Source: Isoetes taiwanensis
Taxonomy: Eukaryota > Streptophyta > Lycopodiopsida > Isoetales > Isoetaceae
Assembly: GCA_021234155.1 (NCBI GenBank)
Contig: JAJEKV010000052.1
Coordinates: forward strand, 10,061,284 to 10,125,283
Length of the DNA: 64,000 nucleotides
Direction of reading: 5' to 3'
The translations under genes and the position numbers were made by a program. The first letter of the stretch is position 1; each line of letters begins with the position of its first letter. This document shows, in pieces, positions 10,896-21,662 of this stretch. Below the pieces are notes generated by a model, which was not told the origin of the DNA, made no database searches, and worked only from the letters and a program-made list of their open reading frames with translations.

Positions 10896-11194
10896 TAACA
10901 GACTGGGGGTTTTTTTTTTTTTGAAGGTAAGGGGGATTTTTATATTATATAATATAAAGGTACAATGCTACAAAACAAGAACAGAATTACTACAGGAGAA
11001 TCTCAACTTCTTCATCCTGTTCTTGCCGAGACTTATTAGATGCTCTAATAGCAAGATATCATAACCGCAATTTCTGTACTTGTAAGCCTCACTCAACTTC
11101 TTCTTATGCCCAGCTGATACTATAGGATTGAATCAACATCTTCTCAACTGCCATAGTACTATAGAAGTAAGAACAGACTTTCCAAAAGCTGCAG
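10896..11194. other. Intergenic with a T13 run
   Basis: A T run at 10910-10922 followed by gaaggtaagggg and AT-rich DNA. It resembles the poly(A) end of a minus-strand retroposon, but no target duplication or coding remnant could be tied to it. Confidence 0.4.
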
Positions 11195-11644
11195 TTAAGT
11201 CCTTGAATGCTCACAAAATCCTGTTGCAAAAATAGAGATGAAGAGAAAAGGAAGTACATAGTAAAATGAGCAATGGACCTTGCTCAAAACCGCCACGACT
11301 CTAAAAATTTGATCAAACTTGCAAATTAATCGGCTAGTACACATAATGGTATATGAAACCCCAAGAAATGCTGCATTGTTGGAATCCTCAAGAATGGAAT
11401 TCGTGGCATCAAGACTGATCTTAGCTGCTACTGACTCAAATGTAGCAGTATTTGAGCAAACCAAATCCATACAGTGGATTGGTATGAAAGAGAAATTTGG
11501 CATCAGCACCAAATTATCTTCAAGCTTCAGAGCTTGAATGGCTTCTTCAATCATAGAAGTAATTGAAGAAGCAAAGAAAGTGCTAAGAAATTCCAAGTAT
11601 TTGCCACAAGCAAGTATTTGCTCGGCTATTTCTGAAAATTCCAT
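11195..11644 (-). CDS. Hypothetical ORF, unrecognised
   Basis: An uninterrupted 149-codon frame, MEFSEIAEQILACG at its start, with alternating hydrophobic stretches near the C-terminus (FYYVLPFLFISIFATG, possibly one membrane segment). No family is recognised, and no promoter or neighbour supports it. It could be chance or an exon of a decayed gene. Confidence 0.2.
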   Translation of the reverse strand: MEFSEIAEQILACGKYLEFLSTFFASSITSMIEEAIQALKLEDNLVLMPNFSFIPIHCMDLVCSNTATFESVAAKISLDATNSILEDSNNAAFLGVSYTIMCTSRLICKFDQIFRVVAVLSKVHCSFYYVLPFLFISIFATGFCEHSRT

Positions 11645-12220
11645 ATACCATCATATAACTGGTTGAGGAATCTGTAGATTAGGATCAAATCAGACTACTA
11701 TGTTCCTATCAAGGAGACATCCCTATGTCTTTCTGCTAGCAAGAAAGAGCAACAGGGAGGGAATCAAACATCTGTTTAAAGAACCTGGAGTAAATTATGA
11801 CTGCAGAAAACCAACAGAACTAAAACTTCCTTTTCTCAAAGGCTGTGCAGAGTTCCGCTCCACCTTATAGACCATGTGCCTTTTCGGTGCAATTGCAAGA
11901 ATCATAATGCTTAAAGCATTAGAGCAGAGAGACCACGTTAGTGGATTACCTGCAGGCCCTAAAGAATGCCGCCCTGAAGAAAGCTTCAAGAAATAGATAA
12001 CCTGCCAGTCTTGAATGAGCAGATCCAATAAACTATGGCAAGAGACCCTCGCTAGCCTCTGTATGGGGTCGATTTGATGCAAAAACCTCAGCAGCAGTGC
12101 CGAATCAGGGAGAAAGAAGGGCGGCCTCCCTTCTCCTGTGTCGCCCTAGCCGCAGGCGGTGTCGTCAGCGCCAAGAAACATCGCATCCCCGGTACGTGTT
12201 ATCAATGAAAGACACAATGC
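11645..12220. other. Intergenic
   Basis: No gene supported. A GC-richer patch (12110-12190) precedes the Harbinger Myb-like fragment and could be the edge of that element or of older genic DNA. Confidence 0.4.
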
Positions 12221-12926
12221 TACTTTATCAATGAATTCAAGGTGCACAACAATGGTAGTTTGAATCTTGCAAATTCACAATGGAGAGAAGTAATGAACAA
12301 GTTGCAGACAATTGTCCCTGGCTTGGAAGAATTGAGACAGTTGAAGAACAAATGGGATAAGATACAAACGAAATTTAAAGATGAAAAAGAGTCATGTGAG
12401 AGAACAAGAACTGAGCCATCTAATTGGCCATTCTATGCAAGAATGGAAGAGCTTAAGCATGGCTGTACCCAAGATTATGACATCCTAGGTGCAGATGATG
12501 ATATGAATTTTGGAGATGAGACATTCTAATCTACTGAAATGCACTTGCAATATGTTTGAAATCTTCATGACTGATGCATGTTATGAAGCTTTTGGAAGTA
12601 ATGCTTCATTTTAAGATGCTTTTGAAGATATACCAAGTACTACTAGTGAACCTCCAACTAGTGAACCTCCAAAAATAAACCTTGGTAGCTAATGGTATTC
12701 AGGTATGACAACTGTCTTTAGAGATATCAAATCAAAGAAGCTAAACTTTATGAAAGAGGAATCATGCAAGAAAATGCAGTTGGTTAAACAATTTGAGTTG
12801 ATGAGGTTTGCTAACAACCTTAAAATTGCTGAATCAATGGCTATTATGACCCAAAGTATATGCCAAATGACTAAAGGAACTCTTCTTGAGATTGCAAAAT
12901 TGGCTGCAGCAAAAGCCAATCATTGA
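12221..12926 (+). pseudogene. Myb/SANT-like protein of a PIF/Harbinger element (partial)
   Basis: The plus-strand reading from about 12221 gives INEFKVHNNGS, then NSQWREVMNKL and LRQLKNKWDKIQTKFK. This is the spacing of the Myb/SANT-like domain in the second protein of PIF/Harbinger transposons and related plant regulators. After a stop at 12529 and a gap, a C-terminal helical stretch follows (12705-12926, SKKLNFMKEESCKK to LEIAKLAAAKANH). In PIF/Harbinger the Myb-like protein works with the DDE transposase to bind the ends and enter the nucleus. A transposase fragment in opposite orientation lies 3.2 kb away (16100-16800). The 5' end is missing and the middle is broken. A host Myb/SANT gene fragment is the alternative. 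Confidence 0.6.
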
Positions 12927-14004
12927 TGGTATATACATGATCCATATGCTCATTAATCATGTGCTGAAACAATATACTCATTGTTTATAATGTATTTGCC
13001 AGGTACTTTCCAAGAGGACACTGATGTTAATGCTTTATTAGCTGAATTCCAAATTTCTAAAGTGTCCTTACAAATTCTGCTGCCAAAGTAACAGACCAAA
13101 CTATAATAGGGCACTTATATTTTTCGAACACGTCATTTGTTTTTTGGACACATTGTTTGGATTCAAAACTTTGATATTGATTGCTTGTATTGAACAGTAA
13201 ATTCTCTATATCAGACCTTTGATATTGAATGTTCTATATACTTGAATAATTCTCTAGCTTTTAGGTACAAAGCAAAGTACTCCAATCAATGTGAACACAC
13301 AACAGGCTTCACCATAAGATGCCATTGTATATCATGTTCTCTTAACACAATGCCTAAAGGTATCATTCATGTTTTTCCAATTGCTGGGCATGCTTCTTTA
13401 GTGCTTATAGAACATATGGAAATGTGGAGTTGAGAATATCTTGCTTTGGCCAGGTATTATAATTAGATCTATGCCAGACATATATCCTGATGTCCAGACA
13501 TGGGAAGAGGCTACAAAAGGGCTTAGACAATGATGAAAAGAACCTACAAAACATAGATTAAGAAGTTAGTAAACAAGGTCCATGTATTTGTTATCACAGA
13601 TAAATCACACAAATAAAGTCAAAATAGCTTACTAAGGGTGATAGCCCCGTTAGAGCATTAATGTGTGGTGGACCACAATAGTTGGATCTTTTAATTTTAT
13701 GCCTGGCAGTGACACAAAGTGCTCCAAGCTTTTCTACTTTTCTAAACAATAGTAGATATGATTTGGCCTTTCACCTATCACCTTTAGTTCGCACTTAGCC
13801 ATATTCAATCAAGACGCTAAAGATTCTAATTAAAATTCAAAGTTAACAAGCCTTATAGAGCTACTGCTACTTTGAAATAAATCTACAGTTTAAGAAACCT
13901 GGTTGGGTAGGAAGCCCATGTCTTCGCCAGGTTCGTCAAAATCTAAATGCATAATTTCCTCAACATCTCTGGCCTGAATGCCATTATCATCCGCTGCTTC
14001 ACAT
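12927..14004. other. Intergenic, probable Harbinger interior
   Basis: No gene supported; a 63-codon frame at 13242-13433 has no recognisable motif. The position between the two Harbinger coding fragments suggests transposon interior, but no terminal inverted repeat was identified. Confidence 0.4.
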
Positions 14005-15209
14005 TAAGCTAGATATTTAAGCAAGCTCAGTGAAAAACCTGAGGTGTAAAGAATGAGATAAGTGCCACAGATTGCCAATCTGTGAGGCACTAACTATTCC
14101 AATGTGTAAGTTTAACACCATTTTAATATCTTCCAAATCCTTGCATCAATGTATACTTGTATCAGATTCTTGTATCAATTTATACTTGTATCAGATCCTT
14201 GTATCAATTTATATTTGTATCATATCCTTGTATCAATTTATAACTATGAGTTGTTTGACTAGTGGCTTACAGGTATTCCATAGTCAATTGAAGAACATAT
14301 TCACATAGTTCTATCTGCTGCAATTTGATGTGGAGTTTTGGATTCACACTTGATCATCAATATTATATTGGCAGATGAAATCTTGACATACAATTGTGAA
14401 AATGGAATGGGATACTGTAGGTGAGGGGTCATGAATTTATGCCACTAACAATATCAAAAGCATAGGAATAATCTGTGCAACAAATTGTGCAACAAATCTA
14501 TGAAATAATTGTTGCAACAAATAATCTAACTAATTATTGCAACAAATATCATTGCAACAAATAATCATTGAAATAGTCTGTGAAATAATCATTGCAACAA
14601 ATAATCATTGAAATAAGCTAGATATTTAAGCAAGCTCAGTGGAAAACCTGAGGTGTAAAGAATGAGATAAGTGCCACAGACTGCCAATCTGTGAGGCACT
14701 AAATATTCCAATGTGTAAGTTTACCACCATTTTAATATCTTCCAAATCCTTGCATCAATGTATACTTGTATCAGATTCTTGTATCAATTTATACTTGTAT
14801 CAGATCCTTGTATCAATTTATATTTGTATCATATCCTTGTATCAATTTATAACTATGAGTTGTTTGACTAGTGGCTTACAGGTATTCCATAGTCAATTGA
14901 AGAACATATTCACATAGTTCTATCTACTGCAATTTGATGTGGAGTTTTGGATTCACACTTGATCATCAATATTATATTGGCAGATGAAATCTTGACATAC
15001 AATTGTGAAAATGGAGTGGGATACTGTAGGTGAGGGGTCATGAATTTATGCCACTAACAATATCAAAAGCATAGGAATAATCTGTGCAACAAATCTATGA
15101 AATAATTGTTGCAACAGATAATCTAACTAATTATTACAAATATCATTGCAACAAATAATCATTGAAATAGTCTGTGAAATAATCATTGCAGCAAATAATC
15201 ATTGAAATA
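14005..15209 (+). repeat. 609-bp tandem duplication
   Basis: Copy one (14005-14613) and copy two (14614-15209) both start taagctagatatttaagcaa and are very similar, with a few deletions in copy two. Each contains the 28-bp minisatellite and an array of attgcaacaaataatc-type units. No protein is encoded. It lies between the Harbinger coding fragments, so it may be a subterminal repeat region of that element. Confidence 0.92.
14140..14245 (+). repeat. Minisatellite, ~28-bp unit, about four copies
   Basis: Imperfect tandem units of the form cttgtatcaatttatacttg followed by tatcagat. The array is repeated in the second 609-bp copy at about 14749-14853. Confidence 0.85.
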
Positions 15210-16090
15210 ATTTGTGCAACAAAGTTGTGACATAATCACTGCAACAAATTTGAGCAATGATAAAAATAGTACACAAGAAAGCCCTTATTTCAAATAACTC
15301 AAAGTTTTTGTAAGGTTCAAAGCAATGCTCTGTCAAGACCCAAAGAGATCTATTAAGACATGTCTATTACAAGGGATTATAGAACAGATACTATCTTTTC
15401 TGCAGGTGACAGATGCAATTAGATTTGTCTTGTCTCAATGCACTGATACAATTGCCTTCACCCAAAATCATATTGGCAAGCAAGCCATATGTCAAATTCA
15501 TATCTTAAAGCTCAACAATAAATTGCTATGCAGAATCACTGCCTTATCTAATTTTGAGGTTGTAGACAAAGCAAAGACAGGTTTATAGTGGTCTCCTCCA
15601 GCTCCACACCAACTTGAAGAGACAATAACCATAGTAAGCTTTTGGTCTTGGTTAATTGTAGTGATTACATCAACAATGACTGAACCTGGATTCTTCAACT
15701 GTAACTGCTTTCTTTTGAAGCCACATTTTCCTTCGAATTCAAAGCTTATATCCATTGGCTTAAAAGCTATAGTCTCAGCCTGTGCTCAATTAAGTGGTTT
15801 GTTGGTGGCCATTGCATAGCAATGCAGAATTTACACTTTCCAAACTCACAACATTGTCCTATTATTAAGAGCGCATAAACATGCATGGCCGAGATGTATC
15901 AGAGATTCATACAATGGTGCAATGATACAATGATGGACCGTACATATTACAAAACAATACATTGATGGATGTAAGTGTTTCAAAACAGTACAAAAATCTA
16001 CTGATAGTAGATGTTAAGAAACAGTCATGATTTTGACTTTAAATATTGGAAGTTACAAAATATTACATGATTTTGATGCAGCACAAAAGT
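15210..16090. other. Intergenic
   Basis: No gene supported. Frames of up to about 87 codons on both strands (15325-15588 plus, 15498-15755 minus) overlap each other and show no known motif. Confidence 0.4.
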
Positions 16091-16099
16091 GTGCTGAAA

Positions 16100-16800
16100 G
16101 TACAAAATGAAAAATCATTGAGCAATGAAGCTACTGAACTAAAACCCTACCATCCATATTCTAAAACAACACATGCCTGATTTGATCAACCTTTTGTGTC
16201 TGTTATAATAGTTATTACCATGGTCTTGTCTTCTAGGTTTTCTGTATAAGAAGATATGTGAACCGTCAACTACACCAAAGACATTAGGTAAACTAGTTGT
16301 TGTTTTGAATTCTTCAATTATGTCCAGCAGCCTCTGACTTGTTGCCAACGCAATAGACCTCTTGTAAAGCATGGTCTTGGAACTAGTGTGATCTTCTTTG
16401 TATACTTTTTTATAGTAGACTTGCCTACATAAAATCTTTGTCTTACACGAAGGGAGCTTTCCCCATGTGCAAGGAAGCAGTATAGCTGCTACTTTCCTCG
16501 GATCTATTGGAGGCTTTACTTTTCATCCTGGTATAATGATATATGGCACTATTAATCCAACAATTTTCTCAAATGAAGCTCTTGTCATCCTGTAACTTTG
16601 TCTCGACATATCATCTTCAAATGAAGGAAGACAATTCCAAGCATGATTATCAATATTTTCCCATTGTGTGATTTGCCCAGCTGCAATCCAAAATCTTCTA
16701 GTTGGTCTTCTTAACCTAGAAGATGCTGCAAGCATCCATTGTCTGACTGTAAGTTTTCCTCTTCTAGAAATTCTAAAGGATCATCAAGCTCGTCCATTTG
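16100..16800 (-). pseudogene. PIF/Harbinger transposase, truncated
   Basis: Minus-strand pieces match the DDE_Tnp_4 (Harbinger) transposase. The N-terminal part (16523-16735) contains RRFWIAAGQITQWENID and SYRMTRASFEKIVGLIVPYI. The catalytic start (16139-16372) contains SQRLLDIIEEFK, then LPNVFGVVDGSHI, where the Asp is the first catalytic residue, and RKPRRQDHGNNYYNRHK. Frameshifts separate the pieces. The homology stops right after the N-Y-Y-N-R-H-K box, so the second Asp and the Glu of the DDE triad are gone. It is a dead copy. Its orientation opposite to the Myb-like ORF matches the divergent or convergent gene arrangements common in PIF/Harbinger elements. Confidence 0.8.
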
Positions 16801-17777
16801 AATGAGATCCATACAAAACTTTTGCAGTGCAAACCCCAGTGCTAAAAGCCTTGAGAACCATTGCAATCAATGGCAGCAGCAAAGGATCTATTTGTATAAT
16901 CTAATAGGAAATGAAATAAGAAGATTTAAAACCTCGAAGCAATTTAGGAAGAATGCATACAAGAACTTGATACATACAAGAATTATTTAGCAGTAATGGA
17001 GCTTGCAATAGTGCCAATGGAGCTTGCGTCGATAGCTTGGAAGAGTTTCCGACCTTGAAAATTTTCCAACATCCAGGAATGAAAACAGTGGCTAACAAAT
17101 TAGTAGCAAAGTTGTTAAGGTCGAGAGATTATTATCTCTAAATGTTTCTCCAACCTATAATGTCACGGTAGAAAATTCAATGGTGCATGTGGCCAAAGAG
17201 AGAGATAGAGAGAGAGAGAAGTGAAGTGTTTATTACGAGACCCAACACACACACACACACAAAGAGGAAGGGAGAGATCTACAGAGTGCAAAGATGAGAA
17301 AAAATAGTATATATAGCAAAACAATATTGAGGTAACAATGATCTAATAGCCTTTGACTCAGCTGCTTGGGCAACATTTCCCTGTGCCAAATAACATTTGC
17401 CATCTTAATAAGGCATTGATTCAGCACAAACTATTGCTGCTTTTCCACCATAAATTTATAGAGCAATGAATTTAATATTGTGACATTTTGACTTTTATGT
17501 AGTAAAGCCACATAATGGTTACCAACTATTTTCACTGATAAAAGCTGCTCAGGAAGGCATCTCTTCTTTTGAGAGGAGGATCAACATGTGGAATGCGCCA
17601 AACACTCAAACCAAAACTGCACATTCTAATAAGGCCTCACGTGTGCGGGAAACCAGTGAAGCAGCACACTAAAAGGTTCATAGGCATCTGAACCCAAGGG
17701 AAAAACAATTTGGCTAACATAACCAAAGAATAAGGAACTTGTAGTTTAAGAAAAGTAGCACATCTCAGTCCCATCAC
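16801..17777. other. Intergenic downstream of KAS1
   Basis: Contains a GA-rich simple repeat (about 17198-17220) and a CA repeat (about 17244-17261). No gene is supported. The 3' UTR and poly(A) site of KAS1 presumably lie in 17500-17777, but no single signal can be assigned. Confidence 0.5.
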
Positions 17778-20489
17778 CTAAGGACTAAAAGGGGCAAAAA
17801 CTACAACCGAGTTATGCCCCCCAAATCCAAACGAATTTGATATGCCTGAGTAAACAAATAGAACAACGTTATAAGCTGGTTATAATCTTCGCATAAAATA
17901 CAAAACTTACCAACATGAACTTCATGTTGTTTTTTCACATTTGGAACGGTGTCAAATGTAACAGCAGGCTCAGGATTCTGAACAAATTCAGACGATTCTA
18001 TTATTATTGACACAAGCATCTTACTGAGCAAATTCAGACGATTCTATTATTATTGACACAAGCATTTTACTTACGAATTGGTTAATAGTGGGATGGACCC
18101 ATCCAGTTGTGATAGCCTTGATTGTAGCTATTGCCTCTAGCCCTCCAGCGGCTCCTAAACAATGACCTATCATAGACTGCACTAGCAAGACTAAACTGTG
18201 AGGTTCAAAAGGCAAAAGCAAGAACAGTAAAAGTTTCTTGTTTAAATTTTAAGTCACCTTTGTGGAATTGATTTTCACTTCTTGTGTGTCCTTAAAGACC
18301 TTTTTTACTGCATTCACCTCTGCAAGGTCGCCTACAACAGTAGAAGTTGCATGCGCATTGATGTAGTTTACCTGAAAAATTAACTTATAAGATGTTAATT
18401 TCTATAAAACAACCTAAAGCTACTGCTCATGAGAACCTACCTCCTCTGATGCAACACCAGCATGTTCAAGGCTCTTAAGTATACATGAAGAAACACCAAG
18501 CCCACCTGCACGTGGATGTCACAGCTCCGCCCAAGTACTCTGCTAGGATTGTAGCTCCCCGTTTCATTGCATGTTCTAAGCTTTCTATAACCTTCAACAC
18601 AAGAATTTTCAGCTTAATGTTAGAACAGGGTAGCAAATTGAGAACCAAACAGTAGTAAGACTATAATATTTGATGCACGTATACTTAGACCTAGGTAATG
18701 CCATATGCAGTGACGACCAATTCGAGTATATATCCTGCCTAGCCTACATGGCTTGTGCATTAGGGACACATGAGATGTGAATTATGCTTATCCAACATCT
18801 GATAAACTATATTACATGATTTCTGGATATTTGAATAGCAACTCTCAGCTCATAACATACCAGAACGCCAGCACCTTCGCCCATAACAAAGCCCTCACGG
18901 TCTTTGTCCCATGGTCTAGAGGCAGTTTGTGGATCATCATTCCTTTGGGAGAGCGCTCTGCAGGCAATAAACCCACCTAACCCAACAGGAATTATAGCAG
19001 CTTCAGTTCCACCAGCTAACATGATATCTGCCTCGCCTCGCCTTATGTGGTTAGCAGCAGCGTAGAAGCAATAATTAGAAGTCGCACAAGCAGTGGATAT
19101 TGAGTAGTTAGGACCCATTAGCCCTAGGTCTATTCCAAGCAAAGCAGACCCCATGTTTGTAATAGAATATGGTATAAAAAATGGTGTAATCCTCTTATAA
19201 CCCTTCTCAATAAGGGACTGCACTCCATCCGAAAAGACACTAAGCCCTCCCATTCCTGATCCAACTAAGACTCCCACTTTTTGCTTGTCAATCTGCAGAA
19301 ACAGGTACTATGAATGTTACATATAAAACCAAACAAGGTCATTTTAATCATTAAAGAGATTCACATCAGCATATGCAGAAAATGAAGATGAATGTTATGC
19401 ATAATAAGAAACAAGACCAACTTAATCCTAAAAAGACATTAGTATCCAGCACTAGAAGAAATTTCAGCACTTAACATAATACATAGCAAAAACATAGCAA
19501 AATGTGTTCTTGGTGTTATATTCACATTACTCTTTTTGCCAAGCAAAAACAGAATGGTATGCAACATGACTGTACCACAACATATCATTAACAGGCATAA
19601 CAGCACATCATAAACAGACAATAAATGTAGTACACTAACGAACAACATGCTAGAAACATGAACCATTGAGTACCTTCTCAAGATTTTCTTTCCCTAGATT
19701 GGCATCCTCTAAAGCTTTTTTGCCACTGACAAGGCAATATCGTAGACAATCATCAAGTCGCCGATCATTTTTGCCATCAATATAGCCTTCAGAAGAGAAA
19801 TTTCTTATTTGTCCAGCAAATCTAGTTGGAAACTTGGAGACATCAAATCTGTCAATAAGCCCAACACCACTTTTTCCTTCGAGAAGATTGTCGTAGTATG
19901 TGTCGACATCATTTCCAAATACAGAGACGAGGCCCATGCCAGTGATGACGACTCTCTTTTTCGGGTCCCTTTCTCTTTTTGGGGCAGATACTGTCGCGGA
20001 AGCCATAGCTCGTACTCCATACCTCCTTCCTGGTTGAATCAACATAGACTACATAAGTAAATCCGCATTAGGAACACTCAGGGTCAATGCACAGATCCCG
20101 CATCCAGCATCCAGCATTGTCAATTTAACTGCATTTGCATAGACTACTGAGCAAAACCCAGAATGCAGAAGCATGCAGGGGACGCCTAACAACAGTAACA
20201 TAATTAATCTAGCCTTAAAAGCAGCTCAACTGACAGATTTTCAGTTTGCAAATAAATGAACTATGGATCAAACATATTTAAGAAAATCAAAGTACAATGC
20301 GATAAGAAGAAACGGAGAAAAGACGGAGAGCAATAGAAACTAAGTAATTAATGCAAGAAATGTACCGGAAGTGGGCTGGGAAGCTGGGAGGCAGAAAGAA
20401 GGGAGTCCAGAAGAAGAAGGGGAAGCATCCAAGGCACGAAGGCCATCGTATTGGAGCATGGAAAGGGAGGAGGATTGGACGGAAGCCAT
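17778..20489 (-). CDS. KAS1: Plastid 3-oxoacyl-ACP synthase I (KAS I), one exon frame-disrupted
   Basis: The condensing enzyme that elongates acyl-ACP with malonyl-ACP in plastid fatty-acid synthesis. Eight exons, all with GT-AG borders: 20366-20489, 19674-20029, 18861-19292, 18441-18591, 18258-18371, 18075-18176, 17911-17977, 17778-17845. Exon 1 encodes a Ser/Pro-rich plastid transit peptide ([11 protein letters not shown]). The mature part starts near [18 protein letters not shown]. Catalytic residues are present: Cys in [10 protein letters not shown], His in NAHATST, His in [12 protein letters not shown]; the glycine-rich end is [11 protein letters not shown]. Length without the lesion would be about 478 residues, normal for KAS I. 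Exon 4 is 151 nt where about 174 are expected: after LGGAV some 23 nt are missing, removing the conserved NCDAHHMT-like segment and shifting the frame to an early stop. So this is either a recent pseudogene or allele, or a sequence error. Confidence 0.93.
17978..18069 (-). repeat. 46-bp tandem duplication covering the KAS1 intron-6 acceptor
   Basis: Copies 17978-18023 and 18024-18069 differ at three positions and two lie head to tail inside intron 6. On the gene strand each ends in a pyrimidine-rich tract plus cag, so the splice acceptor is duplicated: one at 17978-17980, the other 46 nt upstream. Use of the upstream copy would add 46 nt and shift the frame. Confidence 0.85.
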
Positions 20490-20565
20490 AGCTGGATTCT
20501 GCAGAGGACCCAACAAAAAAGAGAGCATGCAAAGAGAGAGGATGTGGGAATATAAAAGGGCTGTT

Positions 20566-20604
20566 CCATTGGCTCATATTGAGTTCCTGTTTTACCTCCA
20601 CGTG
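20566..20604 (-). promoter_or_regulatory. KAS1 promoter motifs: CCAAT box and G-box
   Basis: On the gene strand, a CCAATGG sits at 20566-20572 (about 80 nt above the start codon) and a G-box core CACGTG at 20599-20604 (about 112 nt above it). G-boxes bind bZIP/bHLH factors in light-regulated plastid genes. No clear TATA box was found on this strand. Confidence 0.45.
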
Positions 20605-21662
20605 GCCATATGTTCCTTTCCAACTCAACCCATTAAGAGGAAATAAAATAAAATCTCATCCTCATCACATTAATGACATGATGAGGTCAACCAACTGTGC
20701 CATCTAGTTGTTCCTACCAATCAAAGCTGCTCAAAAATGTCTAGTGGTTAAAATATTTTGCCTGGAAAAACTATGCTACATGTCCCTTTGCAGTTCAGTG
20801 TGTGTTTTTTTTTCAATTGTTGCATTCCTTGGTTTTTCAAATTGCTTTTGCATGTCTAAACAACTGTACTCGGCCCTGGTGGCATGCTGCAAACTTCTTC
20901 TCTTGGCTTTTTAAGATCCACTTTGAGTGGTGCAGAATGTCTTCCCAAGGAGGTTAGTTTATGATAGGGCAAAAGAAATTAAATAAGAATATCTATGAAC
21001 GAGTAGCAACCAAAATGGCCTTTTGGTATGGAGTTAGTTATCCAATTTTTGTGGTGTAGACTATAGGTAATTTATGAGGTGTCAAACAATAAATAAGTAG
21101 CCAAACAATCCACAAAATGACTTTGGTTAAACTATTAGGGTTCCAAGCTCATTAATAGCAATGTCCACATGTCATTGGTTAAGACGTGTGAGAATGCAAT
21201 GCAGAGTAAGAATCGACATGGATTTCCCGATCCACTTTGATCCATATAAAAAAAGTAGAATGCCATTTTTAGAATTTTACTCATGTAGTGACCCCATTAG
21301 CACATTCTTGGTCGAACTATCTCTGCATGTCAGATTTTGGATAACATTGCCATTGCAACTTGCGTGATCGCTTTCATGGCATTATCGCCACAATCGCATG
21401 ATGTCCAATAAAGAGATTTGAAAGAGGGTTAGGAGGGGGGGAGGGGTGTTTGAGAAGAAGAAGAAGCAATTTATGTCGTGCCATATGCTGCTTTGTTCGG
21501 AAGGAGAGAATAGATTGGAATTGTTTATTATTTTCATCTATGAAACCATCAGGTCTAGGACATCTCTCTCGTCGCAAGATTTTTATCAAATATTGCCCGC
21601 TTTCACTCAGGAGGACATTGAAGGCGGCAAGAAAGCATTGACAAGCGAAAGATATCACGGGC
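20605..21662. other. Intergenic between KAS1 and element A
   Basis: No gene supported. A minus-strand frame at 21374-21709 with a weak CPRPDGF motif, reminiscent of a LINE RT entry motif, crosses the LTR border and is too poor to call. Confidence 0.45.

Noticed and set aside
14005-15209. CRISPR-like or satellite array
   Set aside because: There are only two long copies plus a minisatellite; no regularly spaced unique spacers, and the window is plant nuclear DNA.
20371-20646. Plus-strand frame opposite KAS1 exon 1
   Set aside because: It is the antisense of the transit-peptide exon and its promoter, with no motif of its own.
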